Assembly: GCF_043290135.1 (NCBI RefSeq)
Contig: NC_134710.1
Coordinates: 138,828,332-138,892,331 of the forward strand
Direction: 5' to 3'
DNA: 64,000 nt
Source: Rhipicephalus microplus
Lineage: Eukaryota; Arthropoda; Arachnida; Ixodida; Ixodidae
In this document: one piece after another, positions 1 through 10,687 of the stretch
Position numbering within the stretch: the first letter of the stretch is position 1
How the letters are laid out: each line of letters starts with the position of its first letter
Translations under genes and position numbers: made by a program
Notes under the pieces: generated by a model
What the model saw: only the letters and a program-made list of their open reading frames with translations
What the model was told of the DNA's origin: nothing
The model's database searches: none

Positions 1-314
1 TCAAGTTACCGTTAACGGCTTATGCAGCGTGTTATATTATCCTGGTAAAAAACTTCGAAGGTACGTGACAATAATGTCTGTTGTTCTCCGGCAGAGAGCT
101 TGCTCTGTTCCTTCGCTGGGGCGCACCAGCACGGGCGCACCAACGTTCACGCACAGCTCTGTGTGCAATTGCGGGCCGCCGCCACCGGCCATGCTCGTAA
201 GTCATTTTCTGTAACTTAACGAACGTCTGTTGCGTCGGCTTTTATAACTGAGTGGCACACGAGGGACCGACATAAAGCAGGAATATTGGAATGCCCATTA
301 ATGCTATTGTAACC

Positions 315-366
315 TGCCACGGTGGTCTCGTGGCAAAGGCACTCGGATGCTGACCCGCAAGTCACG
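315..366 (+). repeat. tRNA-derived SINE-like relic in the spacer
   Basis: This stretch reads TGCCACGGTGGTCTCGTGGC, then AAGGCACTCGGATGCTGACC and CGCAAGTCACG. It resembles the 5' tRNA-related head of tick SINEs (Ruka-like), which have the pattern GGTGGTCTAGTGGYTAAGG followed by CTCGGCTGCTGACCCG. The part that would hold box B is replaced by the poly-C tract, so it is not a working tRNA gene. GCCACG (316-321) and CGTGGC (329-334) can form a 6-bp hairpin. The segment occurs once per unit throughout the array, so it predates the amplification of the current unit. The family name is from memory and unverified. Confidence 0.5.
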
Positions 367-378
367 CCCCCCCCCCCC
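367..378. repeat. Poly-C microsatellite of the spacer
   Basis: A C12 run is followed by A and CCCCC. It recurs in every unit with variable length: C6 near 60837, C18 near 46018 and C20 at 56749-56768. One copy near 19121 is interrupted by T, and the copy near 29750 has lost the separating A. With an A run of variable length downstream, it accounts for most of the unit-length differences. Confidence 0.9.
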
Positions 379-628
379 ACCCCCGCCCTGTTCCTTCTTT
401 GAACAAAAATAAAAGAAAAGATAAAGGAAGGATGAGAAAAAAAAAATAGAGTATGTCACGCGCACTGGGTGCAACATTTAAACACATGTGCGCACGCATC
501 AAATTTTGATTGCCTATATACGTAAGGTCATGTGCGCGATTGATACGGGCAACCAAACACGTCGCAAAATTAGACAACTCTCTCCTTCTCCCTACGTTCC
601 TTCTCTGCAATAAAAAAGAGAAATTTCG

Positions 629-638
629 AAAAGTAAAA
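629..638 (-). terminator. Pol III terminator of 5S
   Basis: On the minus strand a TTTT run lies 7-10 nt after the last 5S nucleotide (635-638) and a second follows at 629-632. A longer T6 backup run lies at 612-617. Short T runs just after the gene are the usual RNA polymerase III stop. The arrangement recurs in every unit. Confidence 0.75.
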
Positions 639-644
639 GAAGGT

Positions 645-762
645 GCCATCAGCACTCGGTGTTCCCAGGTGGTCTCCCTCCCAAGTACTGACCGAGCCCA
701 ATGCTGCTTAGCTTCGGTGATCGGACGAGAACCGGCGCATTCAGCATGGTATGGCCGATGGC
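645..762 (-). rRNA. 5S ribosomal RNA gene (reference copy)
   Basis: 5S rRNA is a component of the large ribosomal subunit and is transcribed by RNA polymerase III. On the minus strand the gene begins GCCATCGGCCATACCATGCT and ends GTGCTGATGGC, 118 nt, and the two ends pair as helix I. The conserved animal 5S core is present: GGTTCTCGTCCGATCACCGA, then GCTAAGCAGC, AGTACTTGG and CTGGGAACACC. The length matches animal 5S (about 120 nt). The gene is followed by short T runs and preceded by a TATA-like motif. The other 58 intact copies were located by the same sequence and agree with this one except where noted. Confidence 0.98.
666..713 (-). promoter_or_regulatory. 5S internal control region (box A to box C)
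   Basis: By position, nt 50-64 (box A, plus coordinates 699-713) and nt 80-97 (box C, 666-683) of the 5S RNA form the TFIIIA/TFIIIC-binding internal promoter known for animal 5S genes. The box A stretch contains GCTAAGCAGCATTGG and the box C stretch contains GGGAGGGAGACC. The same region is present in all copies; a few copies carry changes inside it, as noted at those entries. Confidence 0.8.
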
Positions 763-786
763 GAAAATCGACATTTTACAACACAA

Positions 787-793
787 TCTATAA
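787..793 (-). promoter_or_regulatory. TATA-like element upstream of 5S
   Basis: The minus strand reads TTATAGA at -31 to -25 relative to the 5S start. Insect 5S genes are known to need a TATA-like element near -30 in addition to the internal promoter. The motif is kept at the same spacing in the units I inspected. At elements 1-3 it stays with the 5S 5' stub, on the far side of the retrotransposon from the rest of the gene. Confidence 0.6.
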
Positions 794-1464
794 CGAACTG
801 CAAGCGATTTCTATCTTTTCAAGTTACCGTTAACGGCTTATGCAGCGTGTTATATTATCCTGGTAAAAAACTTCGAAGGTACGTGACAATAATGTCTGTT
901 GTTCTCCGGCAGAGAGCTTGCTCTGTTCCTTCGCTGGGGCGCACCAGCACGGGCGCACCAACGTTCACGCACAGCTCTGTGTGCAATTGCGGGCCGCCGC
1001 CACCGGCCATGCTCGTAAGTCATTTTCTGTAACTTAACGAACGTCTGTTGCGTCGGCTTTTATAACTGAGTGGCACACGAGGGACCGACATAAAGCAGGA
1101 ATATTGGAATGCCCATTAATGCTATTGTAACCTGCCACGGTGGTCTCGTGGCAAAGGCACTCGGATGCTGACCCGCAAGTCACGCCCCCCCCCCCCCCCA
1201 CCCCCGCCCTGTTCCTTCTTTGAACAAAAATAAAAGAAAAGATAAAGGAAGGATGAGAAAAAAAAATAGAGTATGTCACGCGCACTGGGTGCAACATTTA
1301 AACACATGTGCGCACGCATCAAATTTTGATTGCCTATATACGTAAGGTCATGTGCGCGATTGATACGGGCAACCAAACACGTCGCAAAATTAAACAACTC
1401 TCTCCTTCTCCCTACGTTCCTTCTCTGCAATAAAAAAGAGAAATTTCGAAAAGTAAAAGAAGGT

Positions 1465-1582
1465 GCCATCAGCACTCGGTGTTCCCAGGTGGTCTCCCTC
1501 CCAAGTACTGACCGAGCCCAATGCTGCTTAGCTTCGGTGATCGGACGAGAACCGGCGCATTCAGCATGGTATGGCCGATGGC
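1465..1582 (-). rRNA. 5S ribosomal RNA gene
   Basis: No difference from the reference copy noticed. Confidence 0.97.
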
Positions 1583-2284
1583 GAAAATCGACATTTTACA
1601 ACACAATCTATAACGAACTGCAAGCGATTTCTATCTTTTCAAGTTACCGTTAACGGCTTATGCAGCGTGTTATATTATCCTGGTAAAAAACTTCGAAGGT
1701 ACGTGACAATAATGTCTGTTGTTCTCCGGCAGAGAGCTTGCTCTGTTCCTTCGCTGGGGCGCACCAGCACGGGCGCACCAACGTTCACGCACAGCTCTGT
1801 GTGCAATTGCGGGCCGCCGCCACCGGCCATGCCCGTAAGTCATTTTCTGTAACTTAACGAACGTCTGTTGCGTCGGCTTTTATAACTGAGTGGCACACGA
1901 GGGACCGACATAAAGCAGGAATATTGGAATGCCCATTAATGCTATTGTAACCTGCCACGGTGGTCTCGTGGCAAAGGCACTCGGATGCTGACCCGCAAGT
2001 CACGCCCCCCCCCCCCCCACCCCCGCCCTGTTCCTTCTTTGAACAAAAATAAAAGAAAAGATAAAGGAAGGATGAGAAATAAAAAATAGAGTATGTCACG
2101 CGCACTGGGTGCAACATTTAAACACATGTGCGCACGCATCAAATTTTGATTGCCTAAATACGTAAGGTCATGTGCGCGATTGATACGGGCAACCATACAC
2201 GTCGCAAAATTAAACAACTCTCTCCTTCTCCCTACGTTCCTTCTCTGCAATAAAAAAGAGAAATTTCGAAAAGTAAAAGAAGGT

Positions 2285-2402
2285 GCCATCAGCACTCGGT
2301 GTTCCCAGGTGGTCTCCCTCCCAAGTACTGACCGAGCCCAATGCTGCTTAGCTTCGGTGATCGGACGAGAACCGGCGCATTCAGCATGGTATGGCCGATG
2401 GC
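2285..2402 (-). rRNA. 5S ribosomal RNA gene
   Basis: Gene matches the reference; the spacer on its 3' side carries private substitutions near 2157 and 2195. Confidence 0.97.
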
Positions 2403-3101
2403 GAAAATCGACATTTTACAACACAATCTATAACGAACTGCAAGCGATTTCTATCTTTTCAAGTTACCGTTAACGGCTTATGCAGCGTGTTATATTATCC
2501 TGGTAAAAAACTTCGAAGGTACGTGACAATAATGTCTGTTGTTCTCCGGCAGAGAGCTTGCTCTGTTCCTTCGCTGGGGCGCACCAGCACGGGCGCACCA
2601 ACGTTCACGCACAGCTCTGTGTGCAATTGCGGGCCGCCGCCACCGGCCATGCTCGTAAGTCATTTTCTGTAACTTAACGAACGTCTGTTGCGTCGGCTTT
2701 TATAACTGAGTGGCACACGAGGGACCGACATAAAGCAGGAATATTGGAATGCCCATTAATGCTATTGTAACCTGCCACGGTGGTCTCGTGGCAAAGGCAC
2801 TCGGATGCTGACCCGCAAGTCACGCCCCCCCCCCCCCACCCCCGCCCTGTTCCTTCTTTGAACAAAAATAAAAGAAAAGATAAAGGAAGGATGAGAAAAA
2901 AAATAGAGTATGTCACGCCCACTGGGTGCAACATTTAAACACATGTGCGCACGCATCAAATTTTGATTGCCTATATACGTAAGGTCATGTGCGCGATTGA
3001 TACGGGCAACCAAACACGTCGCAAAATTAAACAACTCTCTCCTTCTCCCTACGTTCCTTCTCTGCAATAAAAAAGAGAAATTTCGAAAAGTAAAAGAAGG
3101 T

Positions 3102-3219
3102 GCCATCAGCACTCGGTGTTCCCAGGTGGTCTCCCTCCCAAGTACTGACCGAGCCCAATGCTGCTTAGCTTCGGTGATCGGACGAGAACCGGCGCATTCA
3201 GCATGGTATGGCCGATGGC
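3102..3219 (-). rRNA. 5S ribosomal RNA gene
   Basis: No difference from the reference copy noticed. Confidence 0.97.
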
Positions 3220-3918
3220 GAAAATCGACATTTTACAACACAATCTATAACGAACTGCAAGCGATTTCTATCTTTTCAAGTTACCGTTAACGGCTTATGC
3301 AGCGTGTTATATTATCCTGGTAAAAAACTTCGAAGGTACGTGACAATAATGTCTGTTGTTCTCCGGCAGAGAGCTTGCTCTGTTCCTTCGCTGGGGCGCA
3401 CCAGCACGGGCGCACCAACGTTCACGCACAGCTCTGTGTGCAATTGCGGGCCGCCGCCACCGGCCATGCTCGTAAGTCATTTTCTGTAACTTAACGAACG
3501 TCTGTTGCGTCGGCTTTTATAACTGAGTGGCACACGAGGGACCGACATAAAGCAGGAATATTGGAATGCCCATTAATGCTATTGTAACCTGCCACGGTGG
3601 TCTCGTGGCAAAGGCACTCGGATGCTGACCCGCAAGTCACGCCCCCCCCCCCACCCCCGCCCTGTTCCTTCTTTGAACAAAAATAAAAGAAAAGATAAAG
3701 GAAGGATGAGAAAAAAAAAATAGAGTATGTCACGCGCACTGGGTGCAACATTTAAACACATGTGCGCAAGCATCAAATTTTGATTGCCTATATACGTAAG
3801 GTCATGTGCGCGATTGATACGGGCAACCAAACACGTCGCAAAATTAAACAACTCTCTCCTTCTCCCTACGTTCCTTCTCTGCAATAAAAAAGAGAAATTT
3901 CGAAAAGTAAAAGAAGGT

Positions 3919-4036
3919 GCCATCAGCACTCGGTGTTCCCAGGTGGTCTCCCTCCCAAGTACTGACCGAGCCCAATGCTGCTTAGCTTCGGTGATCGGAC
4001 GAGAACCGGCGCATTCAGCATGGTATGGCCGATGGC
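3919..4036 (-). rRNA. 5S ribosomal RNA gene
   Basis: No difference from the reference copy noticed. Confidence 0.97.
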
Positions 4037-4734
4037 GAAAATCGACATTTTACAACACAATCTATAACGAACTGCAAGCGATTTCTATCTTTTCAAGTTA
4101 CCGTTAACGGCTTATGCAGCGTGTTATATTATCCTGGTAAAAAACTTCGAAGGTACGTGACAATAATATCTGTTGTTCTCCGGCAGAGAGCTTGCTCTGT
4201 TCCTTCGCTGGGGCGCACCAGCACGGGCGCACCAACGTTCACGCACAGCTCTGTGTGCAATTGCGGGCCGCCGCCACCGGCCATGCTCGTAAGTCATTTT
4301 CTGTAACTTAACGAACGTCTGTTGCGTCGGCTTTTATAACTGAGTGGCACACGAGGGACCGACATAAAGCAGGAATATTGGAATGCCCATTAATGCTATT
4401 GTAACCTGCCACGGTGGTCTCGTGGCAAAGGCACTCGGATGCTGACCCGCAAGTCACGCCCCCCCCCCCACCCCCGCCCTGTTCCTTCTTTGAACAAAAA
4501 TAAAAGAAAAGATAAAGGAAGGATGAGAAAAAAAAATAGAGTATGTCACGCGCACTGGGTGCAACATTTAAACACATGTGCGCACGCATCAAATTTTGAT
4601 TGCCTATATACGTAAGGTCATGTGCGCGATTGATACGGGCAACCAAACACGTCGCAAAATTAAACAACTCTCTCCTTCTCCCTACGTTCCTTCTCTGCAA
4701 TAAAAAAGAGAAATTTCGAAAAGTAAAAGAAGGT

Positions 4735-4852
4735 GCCATCAGCACTCGGTGTTCCCAGGTGGTCTCCCTCCCAAAAACTGACCGAGCCCAATGCTGCTTA
4801 GCTTCGGTGATCGGACGAGAACCGGCGCATTCAGCATGGTATGGCTGATGGC
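4735..4852 (-). rRNA. 5S ribosomal RNA gene, variant
   Basis: Two adjacent changes at RNA nt 77-78 (plus GT to AA at 4775-4776), next to box C, and G7 to A in helix I. It has the most changes of any uninterrupted copy and may be a variant or decaying gene. Confidence 0.95.
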
Positions 4853-5554
4853 GAAAATCGACATTTTACAACACAATCTATAACGAACTGCAAGCGATTT
4901 CTATCTTTTCAAGTTACCGTTAACGGCTTATGCAGCGTGTTATATTATCCTGGTAAAAAACTTCGAAGGTACGTGACAATAATGTCTGTTGTTCTCCGGC
5001 AGAGAGCTTGCTCTGTTCCTTCGCTGGGGCGCACCAGCACGGGCGCACCAACGTTCACGCACAGCTCTGTGTGCAATTGCGGGCCGCCGCCACCGGCCAT
5101 GCTCGTAAGTCATTTTCTGTAACTTAACGAACGTCTGTTGCGTCGGCTTTTATAACTGAGTGGCACACGAGGGACCGACATAAAGCAGGAATATTGGAAT
5201 GCCCATTAATGCTATTGTAACCTGCCACGGTGGTCTCGTGGCAAAGGCACTCGGATGCTGACCCGCAAGTCACGCCCCCCCCCCCCCCCCACCCCCGCCC
5301 TGTTCCTTCTTTGAACAAAAATAAAAGAAAAGATAAGGAAGGATGAGAAAAAAAAATAGAGTATGTCACGCGCACTGGGTGCAACATTTAAACACATGTG
5401 CGCACGCATCAAATTTTGATTGCCTATATACGTAAGGTCATGTGCGCGATTGATACGGGCAACCAAACACGTCGCAAAATTAAACAACTCTCTCCTTCTC
5501 CCTACGTTCCTTCTCTGCAATAAAAAAGAGAAATTTCGAAAAGTAAAAGAAGGT

Positions 5555-5672
5555 GCCATCAGCACTCGGTGTTCCCAGGTGGTCTCCCTCCCAAGTACTG
5601 ACCGAGCCCAATGCTGCTTAGCTTCGGTGATCGGACGAGAACCGGCGCATTCAGCATGGTATGGCCGATGGC
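5555..5672 (-). rRNA. 5S ribosomal RNA gene
   Basis: Gene matches the reference; its 5' flank carries the -6 T-to-A (plus strand) variant. Confidence 0.97.
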
Positions 5673-6374
5673 GAAAAACGACATTTTACAACACAATCTA
5701 TAACGAACTGCAAGCGATTTCTATCTTTTCAAGTTACCGTTAACGGCTTATGCAGCGTGTTATATTATCCTGGTAAAAAACTTCGAAGGTACGTGACAAT
5801 AATGTCTGTTGTTCTCCGGCAGAGAGCTTGCTCTGTTCCTTCGCTGGGGCGCACCAGCACGGGCGCACCAACGTTCACGCACAGCTCTGTGTGCAATTGC
5901 GGGCCGCCGCCACCGGCCATGCTCGTAAGTCATTTTCTGTAACTTAACGAACGTCTGTTGCGTCGGCTTTTATAACTGAGTGGCACACGAGGGACCGACA
6001 TAAAGCAGGAATATTGGAATGCCCATTAATGCTATTGTAACCTGCCACGGTGGTCTCGTGGCAAAGGCACTCGGATGCTGACCCGCAAGTCACGCCCCCC
6101 CCCCCCCCCCACCCCCGCCCTGTTCCTTCTTTGAACAAAAATAAAAGAAAAGATAAAGGAAGGATGAGAAAAAAAATAGAGTATGTCACGCGCACTGGGT
6201 GCAACATTTAAACACATGTGCGCACGCATCAAATTTTGATTGCCTATATACGTAAGGTCATGTGCGCGATTGATACGGGCAACCAAACACGTCGCAAAAT
6301 TAAACAACTCTCTCCTTCTCCCTACGTTCCTTCTCTGCAATAAAAAAGAGAAATTTCGAAAAGTAAAAGAAGGT

Positions 6375-6492
6375 GCCATCAGCACTCGGTGTTCCCAGGT
6401 GGTCTCCCTCCCAAGTACTGACCGAGCCCAATGCTGCTTAGCTTCGGTGATCGGACGAGAACCGGCGCATTCAGCATGGTATGGCCGATGGC
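6375..6492 (-). rRNA. 5S ribosomal RNA gene
   Basis: Gene matches the reference; -6 variant in the 5' flank. Confidence 0.97.
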
Positions 6493-7193
6493 GAAAAACG
6501 ACATTTTACAACACAATCTATAACGAACTGCAAGCGATTTCTATCTTTTCAAGTTACCGTTAACGGCTTATGCAGCGTGTTATATTATCCTGGTAAAAAA
6601 CTTCGAAGGTACGTGACAATAATGTCTGTTGTTCTCCGGCAGAGAGCTTGCTCTGTTCCTTCGCTGGGGCGCACCAGCACGGGCGCACCAACGTTCACGC
6701 ACAGCTCTGTGTGCAATTGCGGGCCGCCGCCACCGGCCATGCTCGTAAGTCATTTTCTGTAACTTAACGAACGTCTGTTGCGTCGGCTTTTATAACTGAG
6801 TGGCACACGAGGGACCGACATAAAGCAGGAATATTGGAATGCCCATTAATGCTATTGTAACCTGCCACGGTGGTCTCGTGGCAAAGGCACTCGGATGCTG
6901 ACCCGCAAGTCACGCCCCCCCCCCCCCCACCCCCGCCCTGTTCCTTCTTTGAACAAAAATAAAAGAAAAGATAAAGGAAGGATGAGAAAAAAAAATAGAG
7001 TATGTCACGCGCACTGGGTGCAACATTTAAACACATGTGCGCACGCATCAAATTTTGATTGCCTATATACGTAAGGTCATGTGCGCGATTGATACGGGCA
7101 ACCAAACACGTCGCAAAATTAAACAACTCTCTCCTTCTCCCTACGTTCCTTCTCTGCAATAAAAAAGAGAAATTTCGAAAAGTAAAAGAAGGT

Positions 7194-7311
7194 GCCATCA
7201 GCACTCGGTGTTCCCAGGTGGTCTCCCTCCCAAGTACTGACCGAGCCCAATGCTGCTTAGCTTCGGTGATCGGACGAGAACCGGCGCATTCAGCATGGTA
7301 TGGCCGATGGC
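7194..7311 (-). rRNA. 5S ribosomal RNA gene
   Basis: Gene matches the reference; -6 variant in the 5' flank. Confidence 0.97.
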
Positions 7312-8007
7312 GAAAAACGACATTTTACAACACAATCTATAACGAACTGCAAGCGATTTCTATCTTTTCAAGTTACCGTTAACGGCTTATGCAGCGTGTT
7401 ATATTATCCTGGTAAAAAACTTCGAAGGTACGTGACAATAATGTCTGTTGTTCTCCGGCAGAGAGCTTGCTCTGTTCCTTCGCTGGGGCGCACCAGCACG
7501 GGCGCACCAACGTTCACGCACAGCTCTGTGTGCAATTGCGGGCCGCCGCCACCGGCCATGCTCGTAAGTCATTTTCTGTAACTTAACGAACGTCTGTTGC
7601 GTCGGCTTTTATAACTGAGTGGCACACGAGGGACCGACATAAAGCAGGAATATTAGAATGCCCATTAATGCTATTGTAACCTGCCACGGTGGTCTCGTGG
7701 CAAAGGCACTCGGATGCTGACCCGCAAGTCACGCCCCCCCCCACCCCCGCCCTGTTCCTTCTTTGAACAAAAATAAAAGAAAAGATAAAGGAAGGATGAG
7801 AAAAAAAAATAGAGTATGTCACGCGCACTGGGTGCAACATTTAAACACATGTGCGCACGCATCAAATTTTGATTGCCTATATACGTAAGGTCATGTGCGC
7901 GATTGATACGGGCAACCAAACACGTCGCAAAATTAAACAACTCTCTCCTTCTCCCTATGTTCCTTCTCTGCAATAAAAAAGAGAAATTTCGAAAAGTAAA
8001 AGAAGGT

Positions 8008-8125
8008 GCCATCAGCACTCGGTGTTCCCAGGTGGTCTCCCTCCCAAGTACTGACCGAGCCCAATGCTGCTTAGCTTCGGTGATCGGACGAGAACCGGCG
8101 CATTCAGCATGGTATGGCCGATGGC
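8008..8125 (-). rRNA. 5S ribosomal RNA gene
   Basis: Gene matches the reference; -6 variant in the 5' flank. Confidence 0.97.
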
Positions 8126-8820
8126 GAAAAACGACATTTTACAACACAATCTATAACGAACTGCAAGCGATTTCTATCTTTTCAAGTTACCGTTAACGGC
8201 TTATGCAGCGTGTTATATTATCCTGGTAAAAAACTTCGAAGGTACGTGACAATAATGTCTGTTGTTCTCCGGCAGAGAGCTTGCTCTGTTCCTTCGCTGG
8301 GGCGCACCAGCACGGGCGCACCAACGTTCACGCACAGCTCTGTGTGCAATTGCGGGCCGCCGCCACCGGCCATGCTCGTAAGTCATTTTCTGTAACTTAA
8401 CGAACGTCTGTTGCGTCGGCTTTTATAACTGAGTGGCACACGAGGGACCGACATAAAGCAGGAATATTGGAATGCCCATTAATGCTATTGTAACCTGCCA
8501 CGGTGGTCTCGTGGCAAAGGCACTCGGATGCTGACCCGCAAGTCACGCCCCCCCCACCCCCGCCCTGTTCCTTCTTTGAACAACAATAAAAGAAAAGATA
8601 AAGGAAGGATGAGAAAAAAAAATAGAGTATGTCACGCGCACTGGGTGCAACATTTAAACACATGTGCGCACGCATCAAATTTTGATTGCCTATATACGTA
8701 AGGTCATGTGCGCGATTGATACGGGCAACCAAACACGTCGCAAAATTAAACAACTCTCTCCTTCTCCCTACGTTCCTTCTCTGCAATAAAAAAGAGAAAT
8801 TTCGAAAAGTAAAAGAAGGT

Positions 8821-8938
8821 GCCATCAGCACTCGGTGTTCCCAGGTGGTCTCCCTCCCAAGTACTGACCGAGCCCAATGCTGCTTAGCTTCGGTGATCGG
8901 ACGAGAACCGGCGCATTCAGCATGGTATGGCCGATGGC
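8821..8938 (-). rRNA. 5S ribosomal RNA gene
   Basis: Gene matches the reference; it lacks the -6 variant carried by the units on both sides. Confidence 0.97.
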
Positions 8939-9637
8939 GAAAATCGACATTTTACAACACAATCTATAACGAACTGCAAGCGATTTCTATCTTTTCAAGT
9001 TACCGTTAACGGCTTATGCAGCGTGTTATATTATCCTGGTAAAAAACTTCGAAGGTACGTGACAATAATGTCTGTTGTTCTCCGGCAGAGAGCTTGCTCT
9101 GTTCCTTCGCTGGGGCGCACCAGCACGGGCGCACCAACGTTCACGCACAGCTCTGTGTGCAATTGCGGGCCGCCGCCACCGGCCATGCTCGTAAGTCATT
9201 TTCTGTAACTTAACGAACGTCTGTTGCGTCGGCTTTTATAACTGAGTGGCACACGAGGGACCGACATAAAGCAGGAATATTGGAATGCCCATTAATGCTA
9301 TTGTAACCTGCCACGGTGGTCTCGTGGCAAAGGCACTCGGATGCTGACCCGCAAGTCACGCCCCCCCCCCCACCCCCGCCCTGTTCCTTCTTTGAACAAA
9401 AATAAAAGAAAAGATAAAGGAAGGATGAGAAAAAAAAAATAGAGTATGTCACGCGCACTGGGTGCAACATTTAAACACATGTGCGCACGCATCAAATTTT
9501 GATTGCCTATATACGTAAGGTCATGTGCGCGATTGATACGGGCAACCAAACACGTCGCAAAATTAAACAACTCTCTCCTTCTCCCTACGTTCCTTCTCTG
9601 CAATAAAAAAGAGAAATTTCGAAAAGTAAAAGAAGGT

Positions 9638-9755
9638 GCCATCAGCACTCGGTGTTCCCAGGTGGTCTCCCTCCCAAGTACTGACCGAGCCCAATGCTGC
9701 TTAGCTTCGGTGATCGGACGAGAACCGGCGCATTCAGCATGGTATGGCCGATGGC
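9638..9755 (-). rRNA. 5S ribosomal RNA gene
   Basis: Gene matches the reference; -6 variant in the 5' flank. Confidence 0.97.
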
Positions 9756-10453
9756 GAAAAACGACATTTTACAACACAATCTATAACGAACTGCAAGCGA
9801 TTTCTATCTTTTCAAGTTACCGTTAACGGCTTATGCAGCGTGTTATATTATCCTGGTAAAAAACTTCGAAGGTACGTGACAATAATGTCTGTTGTTCTCC
9901 GGCAGAGAGCTTGCTCTGTTCCTTCGCTGGGGCGCACCAGCACGGGCGCACCAACGTTCACGCACAGCTCTGTGTGCAATTGCGGGCCGCCGCCACCGGC
10001 CATGCTCGTAAGTCATTTTCTGTAACTTAACGAACGTCTGTTGCGTCGGCTTTTATAACTGAGTGGCACACGAGGGACCGACATAAAGCAGGAATATTGG
10101 AATGCCCATTAATGCTATTGTAACCTGCCACGGTGGTCTCGTGGCAAAGGCACTCGGATGCTGACCCGCAAGTCACGCCCCCCCCCCCACCCCCGCCCTG
10201 TTCCTTCTTTGAACAAAAATAAAAGAAAAGATAAAGGAAGGATGAGAAAAAAAAATAGAGTATGTCACGCGCACTGGGTGCAACATTTAAACACATGTGC
10301 GCACGCATCAAATTTTGATTGCCTATATACGTAAGGTCATGTGCGCGATTGATACGGGCAACCAAACACGTCGCAAAATTAAACAACTCTCTCCTTCTCC
10401 CTACGTTCCTTCTCTGCAATAAAAAAGAGAAATTTCGAAAAGTAAAAGAAGGT

Positions 10454-10567
10454 GCCATCAGCACTCGGTGTTCCCAGGTGGTCTCCCTCCCAAGTACTGA
10501 CCGAGCCCAATGCTCTTAGCTTCGGTGATCGGACGAGAACCGGCGCATTCAGCATGGTATGGCCGAT
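10454..10567 (-). pseudogene. 5S gene split by element 1: 3' part (nt 4-118)
   Basis: All of the 5S gene except about its first three nucleotides follows the poly(A) end of element 1. The target duplication restores most of the 5' end, so the internal control region lies wholly in this part. It also lacks C57 (plus reads TGCTCTTAGC), a one-base deletion inside box A that is shared with the uninterrupted copy at 30025. The split plus the box A deletion suggests it makes no normal 5S RNA. Confidence 0.93.
10544..10567. repeat. Target-site duplication, element 1, 3' copy
   Basis: A 23-24 bp segment of the 5S gene (RNA nt 4-27) is repeated at 15400-15423. The last T on the plus strand could belong either to the target or to the poly(A) end, so the exact length is ambiguous by one. 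Confidence 0.95.
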
Positions 10568-10579
10568 TTTTTTTTTTTC

Positions 10580-10585
10580 TTTATT
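10580..10585 (-). promoter_or_regulatory. AATAAA next to the poly(A) end of element 1
   Basis: The minus strand reads CAATAAAG directly followed by about 12 A (plus T run 10567-10578). A normal cleavage site would lie 10-30 nt after AATAAA, so the tail is joined unusually close to the signal. Elements 2 (34235-34240) and 3 (39035-39040) have the same arrangement. Confidence 0.65.
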
Positions 10586-10687
10586 GCCTGTTTTCGGCTC
10601 ACGTAAACAATACACACATTAACTGATACACAACACAATCCAAAACATTGTAAAAACCGTGGCTCAAACGATGTGGCCACGCATCTG

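Larger units (their letters stand above)
1..10567 (-). repeat. 5S rDNA tandem array, block 1
   Basis: This block holds twelve complete 5S units and one unit cut by element 1; the window opens inside a spacer. Successive 5S starts lie 813-820 bp apart, and units differ by only a few substitutions plus length changes in a C run and an A run. Read on the plus strand after a 5S gene, the spacer holds the TATA-like upstream region, a GC-rich stretch, a tRNA/SINE-like relic, a poly-C tract, a purine-rich stretch and then the T-run terminators of the next 5S gene (on the minus strand). I see no protein-coding gene in the spacer. Units at about 5.6-8.1 kb and 9.7 kb share a T-to-A change at position -6 of the 5S gene, a sign of local homogenisation. 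Confidence 0.97.

Noticed and set aside
315..366. Functional tRNA gene in the spacer
   Set aside because: Box A is degenerate and box B is missing; only a tRNA-like relic remains.
510..1032. Recurring 93-, 107- and 86-147-residue ORFs in every unit on both strands
   Set aside because: They overlap the 5S gene and the poly-C tract, change frame and length with C-run length, and exist once per unit only because the DNA repeats. No domain or codon signal supports translation.
1..10567. CRISPR-like regular repeats
   Set aside because: Repeat units are about 800 bp with a 5S gene, not short repeats with unique spacers, and the content is eukaryotic.
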